Virus record (IMG/VR): IMGVR_UViG_3300032323_003609
Location: 1 to 34,862 of that record
From: a virus
Length of the DNA: 34,862 nt
Direction: 5' to 3' (one strand)
Under the pieces are notes generated by a model, which searched no databases, was not told the DNA's origin, and saw only the letters and a list, made by a program, of their open reading frames with translations. A program made the position numbers and the translations under genes. Shown here in pieces: positions 7,203-16,300 of the stretch (positions within the stretch are counted from its first letter, which is position 1; each line of letters starts with the position of its first letter).

Positions 7203-8341
7203 TGACATTTGAAACAGCAATAGTTGATGAAATTGTATTAGACGATACCAATAAATATTTTGGTAATGTTGGTGGTTATAATGGAATAGGTACTGTTGCT
7301 TTTCGAAAAATAAAAGGTAATTATAAATCAAGAGGATTTGCTAAACCTTATTTTTCTAATTTTGTTAATTATCCTTTAAAAAATGAATTAATTTATATTT
7401 TTGAACTACCTTCTCCTAATGTTCAAGAAAATAATTTTCAATCAAATTACTATTATATATCACCTATTAATGTATGGAATAGTAATCACCATAATGGTCT
7501 CCCAAATATTTTTGAAAACAATGATCTTCCAGACTCTCAAAAAAGAGATTATCAACAAACATCCTTAGGTTCAGTAAGAAGAGTACAAGACGGAAGTTCA
7601 GATATCGATTTAGGACAAACTTTTATTGAAAAATCAAATATAAAACCTACTAAAAAATTTGAAGGTGATGTTATAATTGAGGGGAGATTTGGTAATTCTG
7701 TTAGATTTGGTTCTACTGTTTTAAATGGAACTACTCCCTTAAATAATTGGTCTAAAAATTCCCCAAATGGAAGTCCTATTATTATTATTAGAAATGGTCA
7801 AGCTCCTTCATCTGGAAATGTTGGGTTTGTTCCAACAGAAGAAAATATAAATGATGATTTATCTTCTATTTATTTAACATCTAATCAACAATTGCCTATT
7901 GATCCGGCTTCTGTAAATTATTATTCATATGAAGAAGCACCTCAATTACCAAAAGATTATTTAGGAAATCAAATTATTATATCATCAGGAAGATTATTAT
8001 TTAATTCATCTAATGATCATTTATTATTAAGTTCTGCTAAAAGTATTAGTTTAAGTTCTAATTTATCTGTAAATATTGATACTCCACAGATAATAATGCA
8101 GTCTGAAAATATTTATTTAGGATCTAAAAATGCATCAGAACCTTTAGTATTAGGAGATACTACAGCTGATTTGTTAAATGAGGTTATTTCTATTTTAAAA
8201 GAATTAGTTAATGCTTCTGCTCTTGCAGCTAATGGAGGAGGTCCTATACCAAGTTTACAACAAGTAGCACCTGGATTATTAACTAGAATTTTAAGTCTTG
8301 ATACAAATCAGATTAAATCTAAATATAATTATACTGTATAA
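7202..8341 (+). CDS. Baseplate hub/spike protein (gp5-like, no lysozyme domain)
   Basis: This is probably the central spike of the contractile tail. Residues 1-130 are beta-rich with a Gly-rich start and P-L-K-N-E-L-I-Y-I-F-E-L-P, as in the OB-fold of gp5 and VgrG-type proteins. Residues 150-330 are short repetitive strands ending in ISLSSNLSVNI, IIMQSENIYLGSK and EPLVLGDT. This is typical of the beta-helical needle and its cap in gp5/gpV-like spikes. A helix follows. Unlike T4 gp5, no lysozyme domain (no E-8-D-5-T motif) interrupts it, so wall digestion during entry must come from elsewhere. It is linked to both neighbours by TAATG overlaps. Confidence 0.75.
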   Translation: MTFETAIVDEIVLDDTNKYFGNVGGYNGIGTVAFRKIKGNYKSRGFAKPYFSNFVNYPLKNELIYIFELPSPNVQENNFQSNYYYISPINVWNSNHHNGLPNIFENNDLPDSQKRDYQQTSLGSVRRVQDGSSDIDLGQTFIEKSNIKPTKKFEGDVIIEGRFGNSVRFGSTVLNGTTPLNNWSKNSPNGSPIIIIRNGQAPSSGNVGFVPTEENINDDLSSIYLTSNQQLPIDPASVNYYSYEEAPQLPKDYLGNQIIISSGRLLFNSSNDHLLLSSAKSISLSSNLSVNIDTPQIIMQSENIYLGSKNASEPLVLGDTTADLLNEVISILKELVNASALAANGGGPIPSLQQVAPGLLTRILSLDTNQIKSKYNYTV

Positions 8342-9282
8342 TGAGTCCTGAAGAATTAGAAAAACAAAGAAAGCAAGAAGATGATGCTAAAAAAGCATAT
8401 AGAAGAAAACTTGCTCTTCAAGCAGGGCTTGCTGTTGGAATAGGAGTAGCTTCTCAATTGCCTGCTGTTGATAGAATTAATAAATCTGTTTTAGATAAAG
8501 TTGAAAGTCTTAAAGGTAAATTTTTATCACAAGTATTTCCAATAGCCGAAAAATTAGGAATTGAGGGAATTGAAACTGGAAATCCTAAGTTACCTAATTT
8601 ATGTCCTCCTCAACCAGTATTAGATCAAGTTTATGAAATAAGACAATTACTAGGAGGAGATATAGAAAATACTTTAACTTATCTTTCTATTATTAATATA
8701 TCTCTTAACATATTATCAAGTCTAATAAATGGACAAACAGATAGTATAACAGCTTTAAATACAATTAAAACAGCAACCTCATTAACCTCTAAATTCATAC
8801 CTTCACCTCCAGGAGTACCAGGTATTTTAACTTCAACTTTAAGTGATGTTGATGATTTAAGAACATTAATAACTTTTACTTCAGATGGTCAGCCTAAAAT
8901 ACCAAAATCAAAACAATCTTTAGAAATTGGTATTCAAAATATACAAACAGCATCCCAAATATTACTTAAAATTGTAACTATTTTAGCTATAATAGATAAA
9001 GTATTAGATAAATGTGGAAAAAAAGTTAATCCTATTGAAAATACTTTATTAACCTCTGCCCAACAAGGTAATAATTCTGTTTTAGAAACAACATACAGAG
9101 GATTTATTTTTGAAATAATTGAAAAACCATTTAATCAAACATTAAATCAAAAAATAGCAGTAGCAAAAAATTCCCAAGGAATTGTTTTATTACAATCTGA
9201 ACCTTCATTTACTGATAATCCACAAATATTGATAAATGAATTAAAACTTATAATTGACCGAGATAATCTAAAAGCTAATTAA
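8341..9282 (+). CDS. Virion structural protein, baseplate region
   Basis: The 313-residue protein starts with a strongly basic and acidic helix (residues 1-25), followed by an Ala/Gly-rich hydrophobic segment (about 26-42). Long helices rich in Leu, Ile and Ser lie around 95-150 and 195-225. A short beta-rich end (TYRGFIFEIIEK) resembles the tail of many phage hub proteins. The family is not recognised. It is coupled by TAATG to the gp5-like spike, and gp25/gp6-like wedge genes follow, so a hub or tail-tube-linked role is likely. The hydrophobic segments might reflect packing inside the tail or interaction with the host membrane. Confidence 0.6.
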   Translation: MSPEELEKQRKQEDDAKKAYRRKLALQAGLAVGIGVASQLPAVDRINKSVLDKVESLKGKFLSQVFPIAEKLGIEGIETGNPKLPNLCPPQPVLDQVYEIRQLLGGDIENTLTYLSIINISLNILSSLINGQTDSITALNTIKTATSLTSKFIPSPPGVPGILTSTLSDVDDLRTLITFTSDGQPKIPKSKQSLEIGIQNIQTASQILLKIVTILAIIDKVLDKCGKKVNPIENTLLTSAQQGNNSVLETTYRGFIFEIIEKPFNQTLNQKIAVAKNSQGIVLLQSEPSFTDNPQILINELKLIIDRDNLKAN

Positions 9283-9285
9283 TTT

Positions 9286-9299
9286 AATATTTATTAAAA
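9286..9299 (+). promoter_or_regulatory. Phage promoter-like element, copy 3
   Basis: AATATTTATTAAAA fills most of the 17-base gap before the start at 9300. The TATTTATT core ends 4 bases before the ATG, so the same leaderless issue as at copy 1 applies. Confidence 0.35.
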
Positions 9300-9671
9300 A
9301 TGAAACCATCCGAATTTAAAACTTTAATTAAGGAAGCCGTAAAAGAAGCTTTTCAAGAAGAATTAAAAGAAATTCTTTTAGAAGCTGTTAAAGCTCCTAA
9401 AGGTACACCTATTGGGAATGGAGGTTATGGTACTGTAACAGAATCACAAGGTACTTACGCTCAACCTCATATTAACAATCCTAAACAATTAACAGCATCA
9501 GAACGTAGAAATATGTTTGCTGGAATGATAGAAGAAATGCAAAATGGAGGAGTAGCAAATACTGCTTACCAAGGTACTGTTAATCCAATGCAACCTGTAG
9601 ATACTATAAATGGTGCTTTACCTGAAGGGCAAGTTGGATTAGATATGATAATGAACTTAATGAAAAAATAA
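9300..9671 (+). CDS. Small virion-region protein with N-terminal amphipathic helix
   Basis: The first 33 residues form a strongly amphipathic Lys/Glu/Leu helix (F-K-T-L-I-K-E-A-V-K-E-A-F-Q-E-E-L), followed by a Gly/Asn/Pro-rich middle and a short helix at the end (L-D-M-I-M-N-L-M-K-K). The helix resembles the N-terminal helices of many accessory proteins at 23-34.8 kb and contains an I-K-E triplet at 10-12. Function unknown. The gp25-like gene follows through a TAATG overlap, suggesting a baseplate assembly or cargo role. The sequence FAGMIEEMQNGGVANTAY is a possible binding segment. Confidence 0.55.
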   Translation: MKPSEFKTLIKEAVKEAFQEELKEILLEAVKAPKGTPIGNGGYGTVTESQGTYAQPHINNPKQLTASERRNMFAGMIEEMQNGGVANTAYQGTVNPMQPVDTINGALPEGQVGLDMIMNLMKK

Positions 9672-10081
9672 TGGCTTTTGGAGCAGTAAAAAAATATCCT
9701 ATTGATTTAAACGCTAGAAAAGCGGTTGGGGTATCTCTTCCTTTTAATGGAAATGCTGTTTTCAAATCCACTTTTACTACTAAAGATGCCATTAGAAATA
9801 ATTTAATCAATTTTCTATTAACAAATCCAGGAGAAAGAGTATTTAGTAGTGATTATGGTGCTGGATTAAGAAGATATATATTTGAAAATATTTCAAAAGG
9901 TACAATATCTGATATACAAAATTATGTTGAAAGTGTAATATCAAAATACTTTCCTAATATTGAAGGAGAAGCATTAATAAGTTCTAATCCTGATTTTAAT
10001 ATAATTTACCTTACAATAAATTATTCAATAATAAACACTGGAATAAATGATAATATTCAAATAAGTTTAACTAATGGCTGA
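9671..10081 (+). CDS. Baseplate wedge protein, gp25-like (GPW_gp25 family)
   Basis: The 136-residue length fits the gp25/GpW family. The family core is seen in D-A-I-R-N-N-L-I-N-F-L-L-T-N-P-G-E-R-V-F and the Y-G-A-G-L-R-R-Y-I-F-E segment. The N-P-G-E-R...G-x-G motif is the family signature. The protein joins baseplate wedges to the tail sheath start and is conserved across contractile tails. It overlaps the next gene by 8 bases, which is tight coupling to its wedge partner gp6. Confidence 0.88.
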   Translation: MAFGAVKKYPIDLNARKAVGVSLPFNGNAVFKSTFTTKDAIRNNLINFLLTNPGERVFSSDYGAGLRRYIFENISKGTISDIQNYVESVISKYFPNIEGEALISSNPDFNIIYLTINYSIINTGINDNIQISLTNG

Positions 10082-11930
10082 AAATAGAGATATAAAATAT
10101 TTTAATAGGGATTTTACTGGTTTAAAAAATTTACTAGTAGATTATACTAAAACCTATTTCCCTAACACTTACAATGACTTTAGTCCCTCCTCTCCAGGAA
10201 CAATGTTTATGGAGATGGCTGCGTATGTAGGTGATGTTATGTCTTTTTATTTGGATAATCAAATCCAAGAAACCTTTTTACAGTATGCTCGTCAAACAGA
10301 AAATATATATAATTTAGCATATATGTTAGGTTACAAACCAAAAGTAACCAAAGCATCCACAGCTGAAATTGATATATATCAACAAATTCCAGCAAAACTT
10401 TCAGGTTCAGTTTATGTTCCTGATTTTGATTATGCTTTATATTTTCCAGAAAATGTACAAGTTAAATCTTCCGTAAGTTCAACTTATTTCTTAATTCAAG
10501 ACAATATTGATTTTTCAGTATCTAATTCTTTAGATCCTACTGAAACTACAGTATATCAAATATCAGCAGGTAATCCACAATATTTCCTTTTAAAGAAAAA
10601 AAGAAAAGCAATATCAGGTCAAATCCAAACCCAAACCTTTAGTTTTGGAGCACCAACCTCATTTTCTACTGCATTAATTGAGGATACAGATATTATTCAA
10701 ATTTTAGATATAACAGATTCAGATGGAAATGTTTGGTATGAAGTACCTTATTTAGGTCAAGAAATGGTATATAAATCTATAAAAAATACCAATCCAAATG
10801 ATCCTAATAGTTATCAAAATACTGATGCTCCTTACTTACTTCAATTAGAAAAAATAGCAAGAAGATTTGTTACTCGTTTTAGAACAAATGGTGATTTAGA
10901 AATTCAATTCGGTTCAGGAATAACATCTGATGTTGATGAACAAATTACTCCAAATATGGATAATGTTGGTTTAGGATTACCTTATGAACAATCAAAATTA
11001 ACAACAGCATTTGATCCAACAAATTTCTTATACACAGATACTTATGGTATTGCACCTTCTAATACTACATTAACAGTAAGATATTTAACTGGAGGAGGGG
11101 TAACATCAAATGTTGATGCTAATACTTTAACTGTATTACCTAATACAGCTAATATTAAATTTTTAAATAGTAATTTAAATTCTTCTACTGCAAACTATAT
11201 ATTTTCTACTATAGCTTTAAATAATATTACAGCAGCTACAGGTGGAGCAGATGGAGATACATTAGAGGAAATTAGACAAAACACATTAGCAACTTTTCAA
11301 TCTCAATTAAGAAGCGTTACGGCTGAGGATTATTTAGTAAGAGCATTATCAATGCCTTCTAATTATGGCTCAATTGCTAAAGCTTATATTGAACCAGTAA
11401 AAGCATCTAATATAACATCAGGAGAAATTCCAGCAGTATTAGATTTATATGTTTTAGGATATGATAATAGTAAAAAATTAACAAATGTTTCTTCTACTAT
11501 TAAACAGAATTTATCAACTTATTTATCTCAATATAGAGTAATAGGAGATTCTATTAATATTAAAGATGGGTTTGTAATTAATATTGGAGTTAATTTTGAA
11601 ATTATAGTATTGCCTAATTATAATAATAATGAGGTATTATTTAATTGTATTGAAACTTTAAAAACATTTTTTAATACCCAAAACTGGCAAATTAATCAAC
11701 CAATTATATTAAGAGATATTTATACCGCTTTAGATGCTGTAAAAGGTATCCAAACAGTAAAAAATATAGAAATAGTTAACAAATCAGGAGTTTCATTAGG
11801 ATATTCCCAATATTCTTATGATGTAAAAGGAGCAACATTAAATAATGTTGTATATCCTTCATTAGACCCTATGATTTTTGAAGTTAAATATCCTGATGTA
11901 GATATTCAAGGAAGAGTAGTACCTTTATAA
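10074..11930 (+). CDS. Baseplate wedge protein, gp6-like (baseplate J family)
   Basis: The 618-residue protein has an N-terminal region with FTGLKNLLVDYTKTYFPNTY and a P-G-T-M-F-M-E-M-A-A-Y-V-G-D motif, as in T4-like wedge proteins. The C-terminal half carries the baseplate-J signature GGADGDTLEEIRQNTLATFQ, then VTAEDYLVRALSMP (about residues 390-430). Beyond this come alternating strands and helices, as in gpJ/gp6. Gp6 dimers form the inner ring of the baseplate and drive the sheath-contraction switch. It directly follows gp25, the typical order of contractile tail operons, and ends one base before the next start. Confidence 0.88.
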   Translation: MAENRDIKYFNRDFTGLKNLLVDYTKTYFPNTYNDFSPSSPGTMFMEMAAYVGDVMSFYLDNQIQETFLQYARQTENIYNLAYMLGYKPKVTKASTAEIDIYQQIPAKLSGSVYVPDFDYALYFPENVQVKSSVSSTYFLIQDNIDFSVSNSLDPTETTVYQISAGNPQYFLLKKKRKAISGQIQTQTFSFGAPTSFSTALIEDTDIIQILDITDSDGNVWYEVPYLGQEMVYKSIKNTNPNDPNSYQNTDAPYLLQLEKIARRFVTRFRTNGDLEIQFGSGITSDVDEQITPNMDNVGLGLPYEQSKLTTAFDPTNFLYTDTYGIAPSNTTLTVRYLTGGGVTSNVDANTLTVLPNTANIKFLNSNLNSSTANYIFSTIALNNITAATGGADGDTLEEIRQNTLATFQSQLRSVTAEDYLVRALSMPSNYGSIAKAYIEPVKASNITSGEIPAVLDLYVLGYDNSKKLTNVSSTIKQNLSTYLSQYRVIGDSINIKDGFVINIGVNFEIIVLPNYNNNEVLFNCIETLKTFFNTQNWQINQPIILRDIYTALDAVKGIQTVKNIEIVNKSGVSLGYSQYSYDVKGATLNNVVYPSLDPMIFEVKYPDVDIQGRVVPL

Positions 11931-11931
11931 G

Positions 11932-13044
11932 ATGGCAGTATATAAAATTTTTCCAACCCAAGACGCTACCGTATATTCAGCTTATCCTTCTTTAAATACA
12001 GGATTAGATGAAATATTAGAAGTAACAACAACCACAGAGGGTGCCTTTGATCCTAACCCTCAAGTATCAAGATTTTTAGTTCAATTTTCAACCACTGAAA
12101 TAAATGATATTTTAATAAATAGAATTAGAACATCTTCTTGGGCCTCTACTTTAAAAGTTTTTTTAGCTGAAGCTGAAGGTGTTACTGCAACAACTACTTT
12201 AGAATGTTTTCCTATATCTAGCTCATGGGCTATGGGTACTGGAAAATATACATCAGACCCAGCTGTAGAAAATGGAGTATGTTGGACCTACAGAAACGGT
12301 TCAGGATCTGTTTATTGGAAATTTTCAGCTTTTGGTCCTTATGTAACTGGATCTTGGTCAGGAAGTAATTCTGGGGGTGGTAACTGGTATACTGGTTCCT
12401 CTATAAGTGGTTTAAATGTAAGATCAACTCAATCATTTTCATTTTATGATGATAAGGATATTACTTTAAATGTTACTGATACTATTAAAGCATGGTATAG
12501 TGGAGCATTTGAAAATAATGGTTTTATAATCAAACAAACCCCTGAATTCAATTCAGTAAATAATACTGAACTAAAATATTTCTCAAGAGATACTCATACT
12601 ATTTATCCTCCTCAATTAGAACTTAAATGGAATGATTTTACATATTCAACAGGTAGTTTAACAGTATTAAACACTCTTCCAGCTTATGTAAATATCGAAG
12701 AAAATCCAGGAGTATTTTATAGTCAAAGTGTAAATATTTTTAGAGTTAATTCAAGACCTCAATATCCTTTAAGAACATGGATTACTAGTTCTTGGTATAC
12801 TCAAAATTATGCTTTGCCTTCTTCTTCATATTATGCGATAAAAGATTTAGATACGGATGAGTATGTGATTGACTTTGATCCTGTTTATACTAAAATAAGC
12901 TGCGACAATAGTGGAAGTTATTTTACAATGTATATGAATGGATTAGAGCCTGAAAGATATTACAAAATTTTAATCCAAACAGTAGTTAAAGGAAATACTT
13001 TAGTATTTGATAACAATTATACTTTTAAAGTAGTTAATGGATAA
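11932..13044 (+). CDS. Tail/baseplate structural protein with DNRLRE-like domain
   Basis: Residues 1-215 resemble the DNRLRE/CBM96-like beta-sandwich of surface proteins. It opens with QDATVYSAYPSLNTGLDEIL and later has L-N-V-T-D-T-I-K-A-W-Y-S-G-A-F-E-N-N-G-F-I-I-K. Both are family-like: a D-A-x-V..P..N-x-G opening and a T..I..W..G...N-x-G closing. The C-terminal 130 residues look like a fibronectin or Ig-type domain (YYKILIQTVVKGN). The protein is rich in Trp, Tyr and Ser, as tail tip proteins often are. It follows gp6, where T4 has gp7/gp8, so it may build the outer wedge and contact host surface sugars. That role is inference. Confidence 0.6.
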   Translation: MAVYKIFPTQDATVYSAYPSLNTGLDEILEVTTTTEGAFDPNPQVSRFLVQFSTTEINDILINRIRTSSWASTLKVFLAEAEGVTATTTLECFPISSSWAMGTGKYTSDPAVENGVCWTYRNGSGSVYWKFSAFGPYVTGSWSGSNSGGGNWYTGSSISGLNVRSTQSFSFYDDKDITLNVTDTIKAWYSGAFENNGFIIKQTPEFNSVNNTELKYFSRDTHTIYPPQLELKWNDFTYSTGSLTVLNTLPAYVNIEENPGVFYSQSVNIFRVNSRPQYPLRTWITSSWYTQNYALPSSSYYAIKDLDTDEYVIDFDPVYTKISCDNSGSYFTMYMNGLEPERYYKILIQTVVKGNTLVFDNNYTFKVVNG

Positions 13045-13391
13045 TGGCAGAAATTATAAATATAGAGGTAACTTCTTACAATAAAAAACAGTTAGATCAA
13101 GCAGTAAATACTCAATTTACTCAACTTGGTGTTACAACTGCTGGTACAGCTGCTGTTCAAACTATTTCTGTTGATGAATTTTTTACAGCTTATGAGGATT
13201 TATTTTACCAAATTCCAAAATTAGGAGAAACTAATTCTCATGAATATTTAGTTAAAAAAAGTAGTGAATATATAGGTGCTGTTTCTACAAATGATGAAGT
13301 ACAAGCTTTACTACAAGAAATAACTCAACTTAGACAGGAAAACTTGGATTTGCAAAAAACTATTCTTACCATATCAACACCTACTAGCTAA
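13044..13391 (+). CDS. Small structural-operon protein with C-terminal coiled coil
   Basis: The 115-residue protein is unknown. Residues 1-45 are mixed, 46-80 are helical (FFTAYEDLFYQIPKLG), and 85-108 form a coiled coil (LLQEITQLRQENLDLQKTIL). It is coupled by TAATG on both sides to large baseplate genes, so it is probably a minor baseplate component or an assembly chaperone. It could correspond in position to a small T4 wedge protein such as gp53, but no sequence similarity is evident. Confidence 0.5.
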   Translation: MAEIINIEVTSYNKKQLDQAVNTQFTQLGVTTAGTAAVQTISVDEFFTAYEDLFYQIPKLGETNSHEYLVKKSSEYIGAVSTNDEVQALLQEITQLRQENLDLQKTILTISTPTS

Positions 13392-16300
13392 TGGCGACAT
13401 CTATAGTAACACCTATACCACCAATTAATAATCAAGAATTAAATAATTCTGATGCTGTCTTAGTTTCTAGTATTTCTCAAGAAAATTTTTTTAATCCTGA
13501 AACAGATTTTATCAGAGCATTTGTTTATGATATAAATAATGTTTTAATAAGAGGTATTAATACTAATTATACTGTATTAAATACTAAAGTTAAAAATGAA
13601 AACATAAAAGAAATACAGTTAGATCCAGCTCAGGATTTATCTTCAAATTTATACAATACAGGAACATATAATATAAATTATAATTTCCTAACTAATCCTA
13701 TTCCAAATTCATTTTTTTATATATCAGAAATTTCAACTGATAGAACTGAATTAAGAATAGATGATACTAATTTATCTTCTGAACAAAAATTAGAAGTTTT
13801 TAACAAATTAAATACCTTATTAAATAGTGGAGAATTATTTAAGGGTATTTATGTTAATTTTAATGATGATTCATTTTTATTAATAGTTAATATTGCTTAT
13901 GATAATAATACTATTTTATTAAAAACATATCAACCATTACCAACTCAGTTTAATGTAAAACAAACATTAAATATTTTTGAAAAAGTATCAGAACCACAAG
14001 CTTATCAAGTAGAATGGTTACAAGAAGAAGTACCTTTTGATGATAGAGTATTTTTAAAAGGTCCTAACTTTACTTTAAATGTAAAAAATCAAGTAAATAA
14101 TTCAACTGAATATAAAACTTTTGATACAATTTATACTTCTTCTTTAACAACTTTAACCAGTCAATTAGGAAGTATTTTAGTAGAAAGAAGAGCAGAATTA
14201 AATACTGATTATACTGACTATAATAATTTTGTATTCTTTAGTTCAGCAGAACAAAGATTAGCTAATTTTTATTATAAAGCATCACTAATAGAAGATTATA
14301 ATAATCAAATAAGTGTTTTAAATGCTTTAACAACAACCCCACAAGTATCATCAAGTATTGCTGTATATCAATCAAAAATAAATGATATTATAGTAAATTT
14401 TGATGGGTATGATTATTTTTTATATTTTGATTCTGGTTCAAAATCTTGGCCAAAATCTAATTCAACACCTACTTATACATTATATTCAACAGGATCATCT
14501 CAAGTAATAAATTGGTATGCAGCTCAATCTTTATCTGCATCATTATTTGATGGTGAAAATTCAAACTATATATACAACATTTTTCCTACATTTATAACCG
14601 AAGATTCAGACAATAACCAATTCCAGTTATTTACGGAAATGGCTGCTCAAATGTTTGATGAAATTTGGTTATATACTCAAGCTATTAAAAATAGACAAGA
14701 TGGAGATAATAGTTTAGAAGGAGGTATTTCAAAGGATTTAGTAGCAGATGCTTTAAGATCTTATGGTTTAACTCTGTATCAAAGTAGTTTTACTGATAGT
14801 GATTTATTTACCTCTTTATTAGGTATAGATCAAGCAGGTAATACTTTACCTCCAACAGGAAGTGAATTAATTACTAATTATATAACATCATCAGCAGAAA
14901 CTACTCCGTTTGATGATGCTCAAAAATTAATATATAAAAGATTATACCACAATCTTCCAGTATTACTTAAGAAAAAAGGTACAACAGCAGGTTTAAGAAT
15001 ATTATTATCTTGTTTTGGTATTCCTGAAACTCTAATAAGAATTTCTGAATTTGGTGGTAAAGATAAGAATTTTAATACTTGGGATTATTGGAATGATCAA
15101 TTTAATTATTCTTATAAGTCAACCGGTTCTTATTATTTATCTTCTTCTTTTTCTTTAAATTCAACTTGGGGTGCACCTAATAATGTTCCTGGAGCTGTAG
15201 AATTTAGATTTAAAGCAGAATCTGTACCTCCAACTAATTATTCTCAAAGTTTATGGTTTACTGAAGATGGATTAGGAGTATTTTTAGAATACACAGGTTC
15301 AGGATTATTAACAGGTTCTTATTCAGCATCAGTAGTAAACCCTAACTATCAATATGGTACCCTAAAATTCATTTCAGGAACCGATTCAGCTAGTGTTTAT
15401 TTACCTTTCTTTAATGATGGATGGTGGTCTGTATTAGTAAATAGTTCAAGTGCAGGATATACATTATATGCTAAAAATAGTATATACAGTGGTGAAGATG
15501 GTAATACTTTAGGTTTTCAAGCATCATCTTCATTAAATGTTTCTACTTTATGGAGTGCAAGTACACAAATATTCTTTGCTAGCTCATCAGCAACTCATAA
15601 AGGACTTTCAGGTTCATTACAAGAAATAAGATATTATACTCAACCAATTACAGAGGAAAGTTTTAATGCTTATGTAATGAATCCTTCCTCTATTGAACAA
15701 AGTCAATACTTAGCTTTTAGAGCAGCTTTAGGAAACGAATTATATACATCATCTGTTTCTATTCATCCTAAAGTAACAGGATCTTGGGTCTCAACTTCTT
15801 CATTTACAGGAACAAGTAATTTTTATGTTAGTTCTACTCCTGTTTATTTAACAAATGATGAGTATTTCTTTTATGATCAACCTAATGTAGGTTTAAAAAA
15901 TAGAGTAAGTAATAAAATTAAACAATCAAATTTAGTTTTACCTTCAACTAGATCTACATTACCAACCAATACTGTTTTATCTTCATTAACAAGAGTTCAA
16001 CAACAACTTCCAATTAGTCAAAGTTATACTTCTGATTTAAATTTAGTTGAAATTGCTTATTCACCTCAAAATGAAATAAATGATGATATTAATAGTTCTT
16101 TAGGTTATTTTAATATTGGAGATTATTTAGATATTAGAACAACAGGTTCTTCATATCAAGCATTAAATACTTTAAGAAATGAGTATTTTGAAAAATATAA
16201 ATCTAGCTATGATTATAAAGATTATACTAGATTAGTAAAATATTTTGATAATGCTTTATTTAAAATGATTAAAGATTACGTACCTGCTCGTTCAAGTATA

